A program made the translations under genes and the position numbers. DNA of 64,000 bases, from NCBI RefSeq assembly GCF_025989185.1, contig NZ_JAPDNT010000003.1, forward strand, positions 62,001 through 126,000, given 5' to 3'. This DNA is from Limobrevibacterium gyesilva (GTDB taxonomy: Bacteria; Pseudomonadota; Alphaproteobacteria; Acetobacterales; Acetobacteraceae). Shown in pieces: positions 17,660 through 27,392 of this stretch (position 1 is its first letter; each line of letters starts with the position of its first letter). Under the pieces are notes generated by a model. The model worked only from the letters and a program-made list of their open reading frames with translations. It was not told the origin of the DNA and ran no database searches.

Positions 17660-18220
17660 TCAAGGCGCCGCGGAGGTGGCTTGCACCAGCTTCTCGATGG
17701 GCGACCAGATATAGGCGGTCTGCACCACCTCCTGGCCGCCGACCCGAATGACCGACTCGGCCGCCGGCTTGCCGCCAAGGCGTTGGTAGAACCAGCGGCT
17801 GGGGTTGTCGCGCAGCACCCATACGAAGGCCGAGCCGCAGCCCGCAGCCGCCAGATGCGCGGCCGCGGCGCGCATCAGCCGCCGGCCCAGGCCCCGCTCC
17901 CGCCAGTCGTCCAGCACGTACAGGGTCTCGATCTCGCCCTCGGCCAACCCGCCCGGCATGCGCGCGGGCGCGCCGGTGACAAAGCCGACGATGCGGGCCG
18001 GGCCGCCGGAGCGCCCGAGATCCAGCCCCGACACAGTCGCCACGTGGACCCCCACGCCGGCCCGGATCGCGGCATCGTAGTGCGCGGCCTGCCGGGGCAT
18101 GGACAGGCCGGCCAGGAAATCGTCCGGCAGGATGCCGGGATAGGCGCTGCGCCAGGCCGCGACATGCACGGCGCCGATCGCCGCCGCATCAGCCGCACGC
18201 GCCCGGCGCACCGTGATCAC
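17660..18220 (-). CDS. GNAT family N-acetyltransferase
   Basis: The 186-residue protein begins [20 protein letters not shown], the usual GNAT first strand and helix, and has the acetyl-CoA pyrophosphate loop in [20 protein letters not shown]-terminal [15 protein letters not shown] matches motif B. It starts at GTG 18220, overlapping the stop of the RsmB-type gene (GTGA), so it is translationally coupled to it. The substrate may be an amine, antibiotic or protein N-terminus; nothing in the sequence decides. Confidence 0.88.
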   Translation of the reverse strand: MITVRRARAADAAAIGAVHVAAWRSAYPGILPDDFLAGLSMPRQAAHYDAAIRAGVGVHVATVSGLDLGRSGGPARIVGFVTGAPARMPGGLAEGEIETLYVLDDWRERGLGRRLMRAAAAHLAAAGCGSAFVWVLRDNPSRWFYQRLGGKPAAESVIRVGGQEVVQTAYIWSPIEKLVQATSAAP

Positions 18221-19512
18221 GTCGCCCGCTCCAGCACGGCCCCGAAGAATGCGTCCGTGCCATGCCGCCGCGGCGTCAGCGCCAGGAACGGGCCGGAACA
18301 CGGCGCCTGGCCTGGCAGCGCCCACGCATCGGCCAGCGGAACGATCGAAAACTCGGGATGGGCGGAAAGGAAAGCCTGCACTTGCGCCTCGTTCTCCTCC
18401 TGGAGGACCGAGCACGTAGCGTAGACCAGCCGGCCGCCCTTGCGCACGAGTCTTGATGCCTGTTCGAGAATTCCGGCCTGCTTGGGAACGAGTTCCCGCA
18501 GGTCCTGCTCGACCAGGCGCAGCCGGGCATCGGGATTGCGCCGCCAGGTGCCGGTGCCCGTGCACGGCGCGTCCACCAGCACGCGGTCGAATCCGCCGGC
18601 ACGGCGCTTGGCCCATTTGTCGCCGGGCGCCACCAGATGCCGCTCCACATTGTGGATGCCGGCCCGCCGCAACCGCTTCACTGCCGCGTCCAGCCGCGGG
18701 GCCGACACGTCGCACGCCACGATATGGCCGCGGTTGGCCATCACCATGGCCAGCGCCAGAGTCTTGCCGCCGGCGCCCGCACAGAAATCCACCACCCGCA
18801 TGTCGGGTGCTGCGCCCACCAGCGCGGCCAGGATCTGGCTGCCCTCGTCCTGGATCTCCACCAGCCCGTCGCGGAACGCCTTGCCGGTACTCACGGGACG
18901 CCGCCCCTCGACTCGCAGCCCCCAGGGCGACAGCGCCGTCGGCACCGCCTCGATCCCCTCCCCCGCCAGCGCCGCCTGCACCTCGGGCAGTGTCGCCTTC
19001 AGCAGGTTCACCCGCAGGTCCAGCGGCGCAGGCAGCGCCATCGCCGCCATCTCGGCATTCAACTCATGGCCGAAACGCGCCCGCAGCAGCGGCAGGATCC
19101 AGTCCGGAACCTCAAGCTTCACCGCCTGCGGCATCTTCGGATGTTCGAGCGTGTGGCCTTCCAGCTCGGCCAGCTGCGCCTGCTCGTCCGGATTCAGCGG
19201 AGTCGGGCCGAACCGGCCACCGGAAAAGCTCTGCGCCACGCCGGACAGCGTCCAGCCGTCCAGGATCAACGACGCCGCCACCAGCAGCCGCGGATTGACT
19301 CGCGCGCCGACCCGCTCCAGCCACCACGCCAGCCGACGACGCCCCCGCAGCACCGCCCACGCGCGCTCGGATACGGCGCGCCGGTCACCCGAGCCGATAT
19401 AGCGGCGATCGCGAAAGAAGTCGTTGGCCACCGCATCGGCCGGCTTGCGCGGCGCAGCGTCCACCGCGGCCACCAGCTCGATGGCGGCCGAAAGACGGGC
19501 AGAGGGGGTCAT
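18217..19512 (-). CDS. RsmB/NOP family RNA (cytosine-5) methyltransferase
   Basis: The 431-residue protein methylates C5 of a cytosine in rRNA or tRNA. It has an N-terminal helical NusB-like region, the SAM-binding DFCAGAGGKTLALA, and the two cysteines of the family: the release Cys in DAPCTGTGTWRRNP and the nucleophile in YATCSVL. It starts at ATG 19512, matching the MTPSARLSAAIEL family start. Target RNA is inferred to be 16S rRNA C967 or similar. The GNAT gene is coupled downstream. Confidence 0.9.
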   Translation of the reverse strand: MTPSARLSAAIELVAAVDAAPRKPADAVANDFFRDRRYIGSGDRRAVSERAWAVLRGRRRLAWWLERVGARVNPRLLVAASLILDGWTLSGVAQSFSGGRFGPTPLNPDEQAQLAELEGHTLEHPKMPQAVKLEVPDWILPLLRARFGHELNAEMAAMALPAPLDLRVNLLKATLPEVQAALAGEGIEAVPTALSPWGLRVEGRRPVSTGKAFRDGLVEIQDEGSQILAALVGAAPDMRVVDFCAGAGGKTLALAMVMANRGHIVACDVSAPRLDAAVKRLRRAGIHNVERHLVAPGDKWAKRRAGGFDRVLVDAPCTGTGTWRRNPDARLRLVEQDLRELVPKQAGILEQASRLVRKGGRLVYATCSVLQEENEAQVQAFLSAHPEFSIVPLADAWALPGQAPCSGPFLALTPRRHGTDAFFGAVLERAT

Positions 19513-19589
19513 GAGCGGGACCGTCGGGGGCTTCGCGCCCGGATTCTGGACTGGGGGCAAGGCCCCCGGCCTTCATGCTGCTGCAACCG

Positions 19590-21948
<2,359 letters not shown>

Positions 21949-21958
21949 GCGCGGGTTC

Positions 21959-23101
21959 CTACGCCGGCCGCGGCATCCCCGCCAGGGGTGCGGCGGTCGG
22001 GCGGCGCGGACGCTGGGCGCGGGCGCGCTCGGCGCGGATCATCCGCAGCAACATGCCCTCGCGCAGGCCGCGGTCGGCCACCACCACTTCCGGGGCCGGC
22101 CAGGTGCGGTGGATGGCGGCAAAGATGGCGCATCCCGGCAGCACGAACTCGGCGCGCTCGGGGCCGATGCAGGGGTGCTGCGCCAGGCCCTCGCGCCCCA
22201 GCGCCCGCAGGCAGGCCAGCGCCGCATCGGCGTCAGCGCGCGACAGCACCGCGCCGTCCACCGCCGGGCGGCTGTAGCGCGGCAGGTCCAGCACGATGCC
22301 GGCCAAAGTGGTGACGGTGCCGGAGGTGCCGAGCAGGCGAACCCCGCCGTGGCGGATCTCCTGGCCGATGCAATGCACCTGCTCGAACGGCCGCAGCCGG
22401 CTGGCCACGTCCTCGACCATGGCGCGGAATCCTTGCGGCGTATGCCCGGCGGCGCCGAAGCGCTCGGCCACGGTGACGACGCCCACGGGCAGGGAGACAT
22501 AGCCGATCAGCTGCGGCGCCTCGTCGCCGTCCGGCAGGCGCACCCAGGCAAGCTCGGTCGAGCCGCCGCCGATATCGAACAGCAGGGCCCGCCGGCCGCC
22601 GTCGCGCAGCAGCGGGGCGCAGCTTTCCAGCGCCAGCTCGGCTTCCTCGCGGGTGGAGATGACGTCGATATGCAGGCCGGTCTCGGACTGGGCGCGAGCC
22701 AGGAACTCGGCGCCGTTGGCCGCACGGCGACAGGCCTCGGTGGCGATGGCGCGCACGGCGCGGACCGGACGGCGCGCCAGCCGGGCGGCGCAGCCATGCA
22801 GCGCCACGATGGCCCGGTCCATGGCGCAGGGACTCAGCCGGCCGGTATGATGGAGCCCCTCGCCCAGGCGGACGATACGGCTGAAGCTGTCGAGCACGCG
22901 AAACCCGTCGCCGGACGGGGCCCCGACCAGCAGCCGGCAATTATTGGTGCCAAGGTCGAGCGCCGCGAAGGCGGGCGGCGCCGGTCGGCAGCGCATATCG
23001 GCCGCCTTGCCCTCGGCACCGCTCACGCACGCCGCTGCGGGTTCCGCAGACGGTGCATCTGCGGGCCGGGCATCGACGGGTTTGGCGGCGGATTCGACCA
23101 T
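21959..23101 (-). CDS. Ppx/GppA family phosphatase
   Basis: The 380-residue ASKHA-fold protein hydrolyses polyphosphate or pppGpp. Phosphate-binding motifs are AALDLGTNNCRLLVG and LLFDIGGGSTELAW. An N-terminal Ala/Pro-rich extension of about 45 residues precedes the domain. It lacks the C-terminal HD domain of longer Ppx proteins, as is usual for the alphaproteobacterial form linked to rlmE. The RlmE stop-start spacing of 10 nt supports one operon. Confidence 0.9.
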   Translation of the reverse strand: MVESAAKPVDARPADAPSAEPAAACVSGAEGKAADMRCRPAPPAFAALDLGTNNCRLLVGAPSGDGFRVLDSFSRIVRLGEGLHHTGRLSPCAMDRAIVALHGCAARLARRPVRAVRAIATEACRRAANGAEFLARAQSETGLHIDVISTREEAELALESCAPLLRDGGRRALLFDIGGGSTELAWVRLPDGDEAPQLIGYVSLPVGVVTVAERFGAAGHTPQGFRAMVEDVASRLRPFEQVHCIGQEIRHGGVRLLGTSGTVTTLAGIVLDLPRYSRPAVDGAVLSRADADAALACLRALGREGLAQHPCIGPERAEFVLPGCAIFAAIHRTWPAPEVVVADRGLREGMLLRMIRAERARAQRPRRPTAAPLAGMPRPA

Positions 23102-23259
23102 GCTGTGGGCCTAACGCGAAGGCATTTGTCATTGTTCTCACCCTATGTGGTGGCGGCAAGCGTCAATTCAGAGGGATGTCAGGAATGCGCGCGCCGCGGG
23201 CGACCGAGAGCGGTGTTGCATGGACGCAGGGTGCGTGCTAATTCGCCGCTCCCGCGGAT

Positions 23260-23333
23260 TGGGGGATAGTTTAGCGGTAGAACTCCCGGCTCTGACCCGG
23301 GCAGCCTTGGTTCGAATCCAGGTCCCCCAGCCA
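23260..23333 (+). tRNA. tRNA-Gln (anticodon CTG)
   Basis: The 74-nt sequence folds as a tRNA: acceptor TGGGGGA with TCCCCCA, D arm with AGCGGTAGA, anticodon stem CCCGG/CCGGG around loop CTCTGAC (CTG at 23292-23294), T arm CTTGG-TTCGAAT-CCAGG, and an encoded 3' CCA. The weak U1-A72 acceptor pair is typical of tRNA-Gln. It reads CAG codons, which are abundant in this G+C-rich genome. Confidence 0.95.
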
Positions 23334-23547
23334 CGCTTCCGGCGCCCTTAATCCTCTTTGTTGTCAAGAGATTGCACGAAGGGCGCGGAGCAACACCCCC
23401 TTGCACTGCCCCCTCTGCCCGGCCGCGGCCGATCACGCGTGGCGCCGCCGCCCAGCGCCGCATTCCGGGCGCTACGCATGGCCGCGAACGCTCGCTGCTG
23501 AACCGCTGTTCTTGCCGAGCCATGCATCAATCCTATATGCGTCAATT

Positions 23548-23560
23548 ATCAATGATTGAT
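23548..23560. promoter_or_regulatory. Inverted repeat, possible operator of the ArsR-family gene
   Basis: ATCAAT-G-ATTGAT is a perfect 6-bp inverted repeat immediately upstream of the regulator's ATG, inside an AT-rich stretch that stands out from its surroundings. Autoregulation from such a site would be normal for this family. Confidence 0.5.
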
Positions 23561-23565
23561 TGGTC

Positions 23566-23907
23566 ATGAATATGGACCAGCCAGACCTGAAGAGCCTGGG
23601 CCCAGCGACCCTGGAGGCCCGCGCGACCGAAGCGGAAGCGTTCCTCCGCTCCCTCGCCAGCCGCCATCGCCTGATGATCCTGTGCGCCCTGCTGGAAGGC
23701 GAGACATCGGTGGGCGATCTGGTCCGGCGGCTCGGCCTGACCCAGTCGAACCTTTCGCGCCACCTCGCCACGCTGCGCGAGGAGGGTCTGGTGGCGACCC
23801 GGCGCGAAGGCGTCGTCATCCATTACCGCATCGCTTCGGCGCGCGTGCGGCCGATCCTGGCCGAACTCTACCGCCTGTTCTGCGCGCCGGGCACGGCGCC
23901 CTCCTGA
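23566..23907 (+). CDS. ArsR-type repressor, BigR/SqrR-like (sulfide/persulfide sensor)
   Basis: The 113-residue winged-helix protein has a recognition helix in LGLTQSNLSRHLATLREEGL and a wing in RREGVVIHYRI. Cysteines at the helix in LMILCALLEGE and near the C-terminus in ELYRLFCAPG match the pair that forms a polysulfide bridge in BigR and SqrR, so a sulfide-responsive role is likely. The two downstream YeeE/YedE genes, usual partners of BigR, support this. No persulfide dioxygenase gene is present here. The start is ATG 23566; a TTG at 23560 is also in frame. Confidence 0.82.
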   Translation: MNMDQPDLKSLGPATLEARATEAEAFLRSLASRHRLMILCALLEGETSVGDLVRRLGLTQSNLSRHLATLREEGLVATRREGVVIHYRIASARVRPILAELYRLFCAPGTAPS

Positions 23908-23916
23908 GAGGTACCC

Positions 23917-24330
23917 ATGGAGAACTTCACGCCCGTCCCGGCCGCCATAGGCGGCGCGCTCATCGGCCTGTCGGCGGCGCTGCTCTGGATCACCAACGGG
24001 CGCATCGCGGGCATCAGCGGCATCCTCGGCGGCGCGTCAGGCAACGATCTGGGCTGGCGGCTCACCTTCCTGGCCGGGCTGGTCGCGGCACCGTTGCTCT
24101 ACGCAGTTGCGGCCGGTGCCCCGGCCGTCGCCATCCAGGCCGGGCCCGCCACCCTGGTCGTGGCGGGCCTGCTTGTCGGCTTCGGCACGCGACTCGGCGG
24201 CGGCTGCACCAGCGGCCATGGCGTGTGCGGCCTCGCCCGCCTGTCCCGGCGCTCGGTGGTGGCAACCAGCCTGTTCATGGCTGCCGCCGCAGCGACCGTC
24301 TTCCTCACCCGCCACGTGGCTGGAGGCTGA
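23917..24330 (+). CDS. YeeE/YedE family half-transporter, PmpA-like
   Basis: The 137-residue membrane protein has about four hydrophobic segments and the family motif [21 protein letters not shown], with the central Cys lined up for sulfur-compound transport. It is 9 nt after the regulator and 4 nt before its partner, so it belongs to one operon. Homologues move thiosulfate or persulfide-type sulfur across the inner membrane; the substrate here is inferred. Confidence 0.85.
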   Translation: MENFTPVPAAIGGALIGLSAALLWITNGRIAGISGILGGASGNDLGWRLTFLAGLVAAPLLYAVAAGAPAVAIQAGPATLVVAGLLVGFGTRLGGGCTSGHGVCGLARLSRRSVVATSLFMAAAAATVFLTRHVAGG

Positions 24331-24334
24331 CACC

Positions 24335-24772
24335 ATGCCTCGTTTCCTGGCCGCCCTCGCATCCGGCCTGCTGTTCGGGCTCGGCCTGACCGTCTCGGGC
24401 ATGATCAACCCGGCCAAGGTGCTCGGCTTCCTCGACCTTGCCGGCGCCTGGGACCCGAGCCTCGCCTTCGTCATGGCAGCCGCGATCCCGGTGGCCGCCG
24501 CCGGGTTCGCCGTCGCACGGCACCGCCCGGCGCCACTCTGTGCGCCCGCGTTTTCCGGACCGGCCAGGACCGGGGTGGATTCCCGGCTTGTCATCGGCGC
24601 AATGCTGTTCGGCATCGGCTGGGGGCTGGTCGGCTACTGCCCTGGGCCCGCGGTGGCGTCGCTCGCCTTCGGCGGTTGGCAGGCGGCAGTTTTCGTCGCC
24701 GCGATGCTGGCGGGCATGGGCGCCTTCCGGGTCCTCGACCGGGCGACGACACCGCGGCCCCGGGCGGCGTGA
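24335..24772 (+). CDS. YeeE/YedE family half-transporter, PmpB-like
   Basis: The 145-residue membrane protein is the second half of the pair. It has [20 protein letters not shown] near the N-terminus and [16 protein letters not shown] with the conserved Cys near the C-terminus. It pairs with the upstream gene (4-nt gap) to form a two-subunit channel-like transporter for inorganic sulfur species. It is convergent with the crotonase gene, 5 nt apart. Confidence 0.85.
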   Translation: MPRFLAALASGLLFGLGLTVSGMINPAKVLGFLDLAGAWDPSLAFVMAAAIPVAAAGFAVARHRPAPLCAPAFSGPARTGVDSRLVIGAMLFGIGWGLVGYCPGPAVASLAFGGWQAAVFVAAMLAGMGAFRVLDRATTPRPRAA

Positions 24773-24777
24773 GCCGA

Positions 24778-25548
24778 TCAGGCCCCGATGAAACGGGGCG
24801 TGCGCTTCTCCATCCAGGCGCGCTGCCCTTCGGCCAGGTCCGCGGAACGCCGGTTCGCCTGTGCCGCCGCTTCGATCTCCGCGAGGTCGGCGTCACCGCG
24901 GGCCAGGCTGTTCAGCGCCTTCTTCATCCCCTGCACCGCCAACGGCGCATTCGCCGCCAGTGTGTCCGCCAGCGCCCCCACCGCCGCCTCCAGCGCCGCC
25001 GGGGCCACCAGATCGGTAAGGAAGCCGATGCGCAGCAGCTCCTGCGCATCGACCTTCTGGCCCAGCAGGAACAACCGCTTCGCCGTGTCCACGCCCAGCC
25101 GGCTGACATAGCGCCGCATGCCGCCGGGATAGTAGTGCAGCCCGAGCCGCGCGGCCGGCATGAACATCGACATCCCGGTGACACCCACGCGGAAGTCGCA
25201 GGCCAGTGCCAGGTCGGTGGAACCGCCATACACGCCGCCGTTCAGCGCGCAGATGGTCGGCAGCCGGCAGCGCTCCATCCGGTCGGTCAGCACCTCGAAT
25301 CCCGGCGTCGAATTCGGGCCGGGGGCGGCGCCGATCTCGCCGATGTTGAAGCCGGAGCTGAATGATTTTCCGGTTCCGGTCAGCACCAGCACGCGCAGCC
25401 CGCGATCGGCCTCGACGCGATCCAGCAGCGCCATCAGTTCGCCGATGTCCTCGGGCTCGATCCGATTGTGCACCTCCGGGCGATTGAGCCGGATGGTGGC
25501 GCGGTGCCCTTCCACCGCGAGGACTGGCAGGCCGGAACCGTTGGACAT
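24778..25548 (-). CDS. Enoyl-CoA hydratase/isomerase (crotonase) family protein
   Basis: The 256-residue crotonase-fold protein has the oxyanion-hole segments GTGKSFSSGFNIGEIG and ALNGGVYGGSTDLALACDF. The position that carries the first catalytic glutamate in true hydratases (PE before the LGL loop) reads FMPAARLGLHYYPGG, so the classic hydratase pair may be incomplete. An isomerase, hydrolase or other crotonase reaction is therefore possible. GGGAG precedes the ATG at 25548. It is not linked to other acyl-CoA genes. Confidence 0.82.
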   Translation of the reverse strand: MSNGSGLPVLAVEGHRATIRLNRPEVHNRIEPEDIGELMALLDRVEADRGLRVLVLTGTGKSFSSGFNIGEIGAAPGPNSTPGFEVLTDRMERCRLPTICALNGGVYGGSTDLALACDFRVGVTGMSMFMPAARLGLHYYPGGMRRYVSRLGVDTAKRLFLLGQKVDAQELLRIGFLTDLVAPAALEAAVGALADTLAANAPLAVQGMKKALNSLARGDADLAEIEAAAQANRRSADLAEGQRAWMEKRTPRFIGA

Positions 25549-25670
25549 GCATACTCCCTGATCCCGTGCGCGCCACGCTGCCTGGGCATGGCGTATCTGC
25601 ACCGGTTTCCCACGAACGAATGGCCGGGAAGGTAACCCCCGGGCTGCAGCGCCGCAACGCGTCCGGCGGC

Positions 25671-25949
25671 TCAGAGCGGGCCGGCGCTCAGCCGCAGATT
25701 CGGCACGCCGGCGAGCGAGGCCTTGTCGGCCGGCTCCACCGCCACCTTCGCACCGGGCCGATCGAACCGGTAGCGCCGGCCGCTGGCGCCGCCGATGACG
25801 GTCATGCCGGTGCGGCCGACATATTCGAACACCAGATAGGCGAGCCGCTGCGGCACGGCCGCGCGCAACGCCCCTGCCGGCGACGCAGGCACCGGCCGCG
25901 GCGGAGCCGCGGCCGTTTCGGACAGAACGCGTCTACCGCAGCACCCCAT
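25671..25949 (-). CDS. Small phage-like hypothetical protein (MGCCG start)
   Basis: The 92-residue protein begins MGCCGRRVLSE and has a core LVFEYVGRTGMTVIGGASGR. I recall the MGCCG start and this core in small proteins of prophage structural regions, but no function is known. It overlaps the stop of the DUF1360-like gene by 17 nt, so the two are coupled. The ATG was chosen because the upstream extension is low-complexity. Confidence 0.6.
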   Translation of the reverse strand: MGCCGRRVLSETAAAPPRPVPASPAGALRAAVPQRLAYLVFEYVGRTGMTVIGGASGRRYRFDRPGAKVAVEPADKASLAGVPNLRLSAGPL

Positions 25950-26283
25950 CGCTCCCCTCCCTCTCTGCGCCGGCGTCCTCGGCATAGATTGCCGTGCCGC
26001 TCTCCGTGCGCCCGGCCATCGCGCGCTCCAGCAGGATCGCCCCGCCCGACAGCGCCGGCCACAGCAGCAGCCGCGCCAGCGCGCCGTCGCCCACGAGCCA
26101 GGCAACCGGGGCGGCGATCCACAGGCTGAGGCAGTAGAAGCAGTCGAACAGGCCGGCCCAGAACCCGCCCCCGAGCCGCGCCCGCAAGCGCGCCATGACG
26201 CGCCACGGACCGTGCTCGACCACCAGCAGATGCGTCAGCCGCCAGACGCACAGCACACCCACCAGCAACCATGCAAGGCTCAT
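25933..26283 (-). CDS. DUF1360-like membrane protein
   Basis: The 116-residue protein has hydrophobic segments at the N-terminus (SLAWLLVGVLCVWRLTHLL) and in the middle (FDCFYCLSLWIAAPVAWLVG). The CFYC motif fits the DUF1360 family. That family is found in prophages and in some chromosomal loci. It starts at ATG 26283, after a strong palindrome. With the overlapping MGCCG protein and the frameshifted remnant upstream it looks like part of a decayed phage segment. Confidence 0.7.
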   Translation of the reverse strand: MSLAWLLVGVLCVWRLTHLLVVEHGPWRVMARLRARLGGGFWAGLFDCFYCLSLWIAAPVAWLVGDGALARLLLWPALSGGAILLERAMAGRTESGTAIYAEDAGAEREGSDGVLR

Positions 26284-26310
26284 CGGCCCGATCGTCCCGC
26301 CCCCCCCGCC

Positions 26311-26344
26311 CCAACGCCGCCGTCCGCGCGGACGGCGGCGTTGG
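26311..26344. terminator. 34-bp perfect palindrome between DUF1360 gene and remnant
   Basis: Positions 26311-26327 and 26328-26344 are perfectly complementary, with no spacer, giving a very stable GC-rich hairpin. It follows the end of the remnant at 26354 on the minus strand and precedes the DUF1360 gene; a C-rich tract, not a T run, follows. It may be a terminator or a cruciform-forming site. Confidence 0.6.
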
Positions 26345-26353
26345 CAGGCCGCC

Positions 26354-26960
26354 TCACACGATGACGGTGAAGCTCGTCTCGCTGTCGTTCGCGTGACCGT
26401 CACGGCCATAGTAGCAGTTGACGATGGTCCGTTTGTAGGCATTCAGCCGCAGCAGGTATAAAGGAGCGCGCCATCCAGCCCGGTCGCCGGCACGGCCAGG
26501 TGCAGCACCCCGCTTTCCGGCTGGGCGACGCAGCGCCCTGCAGCAACACCAGGCCGTCGTGGGGCCCAACCTGCGCGGCCCCCGGTATCCCCGCTACCGC
26601 CAGCCCGCCAGGCGCGAGCGTGCCCCGGGCGGGCAGGTCGCGGGGCAGGTTCACGTCGTAATGCACCTGCAACTCGAGATCGCCAGCGTGTCGGTGCCCA
26701 CCACTTGCGCATTGCCGCGGGGTGCGAGGTCCGACCGCGTGCCGTCGCGGTGGCGGATCTGCACCCGGACGATGGCCGCGACAGAACGCAACAGGCGTTC
26801 TCGCTGGCGATCGGCGTCACGCCGGGCGTGGTCGGGATGTCCCGGCGCCTATCCCATATCGGTTCGTCGACGATCACGTTGCCGGCGCCCGGCCTGCGGA
26901 TCGTATCGCGAGCAGGATCAGCGCAGGTCGTTTCTTCTGCCTGCATCCCGATGGTCGGGC
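26354..26960 (-). pseudogene. Frameshifted remnant of a protein gene in phage-like patch
   Basis: Protein-like sequence continues along the minus strand but changes frame several times: RVQIRHRDGTRSDLAPRG (about 26700-26770), then LQVHYDVNLPRDLPARG (about 26620-26690), then SGVLHLAVPATGLDGALLY (about 26460-26515), and finally LLRLNAYKRTIVNCYYGRDG down to a stop at 26354. A single-base shift joins each segment to the next. No single intact frame covers them. I do not recognise the family; a phage virion or tail-associated protein would fit the neighbours. Confidence 0.6.
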
Positions 26961-27392
26961 TGGCCGAAGCGCGCCACGCAATGAGTATGCACTTCCCGCA
27001 ATGAACGCGGGCGCGACAGTGCGTGTCTCGAATTCCATAGTATTTCACGCGGTGCCTCCACAATCAGCGCGGATCGAAGGCCACGAAGCCGTAACCACAT
27101 GGCGTGGCATGCGGCACCGGCAGCAACCGTGCGTCCGTACCGACCCGACCGAATTGGCTGATTGACGCGGCTGTGATATCGTGACCACGGCGCGTGCCCC
27201 GCAGGAGCCGCGTCCGATGCCCTGATGCCGGCATTGCTGCGGAAACGAACGCAGTTGCCGGGATGATCGACGGGCCTATTGCCCGGGCCAGGAGCGGCGG
27301 ACGGATCGCGGGGACCACGAGGCCAGTCAAGCAAGCGACCGGCGCAAACAACAGCCGGCCAACGAAAATAAAAAGGGGGGGATTCGATTTCG
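26961..27392. other. Intergenic region upstream of the oligopeptide transporter
   Basis: About 430 bp in which I see no supportable gene. Base composition is more even than in the surrounding genes, which fits decayed sequence next to the remnant. The promoter of the transporter operon must lie here, but no convincing -35/-10 pair could be assigned. Confidence 0.5.

Noticed and set aside
23334-23565. Integration site scar next to tRNA-Gln
   Set aside because: No integrase gene and no repeat of the tRNA 3' end were seen nearby.
27162-27182. TTGACG followed by TATCGT as a promoter for the peptide transporter
   Set aside because: The hexamers are only 9 bp apart, too close for a sigma-70 promoter.
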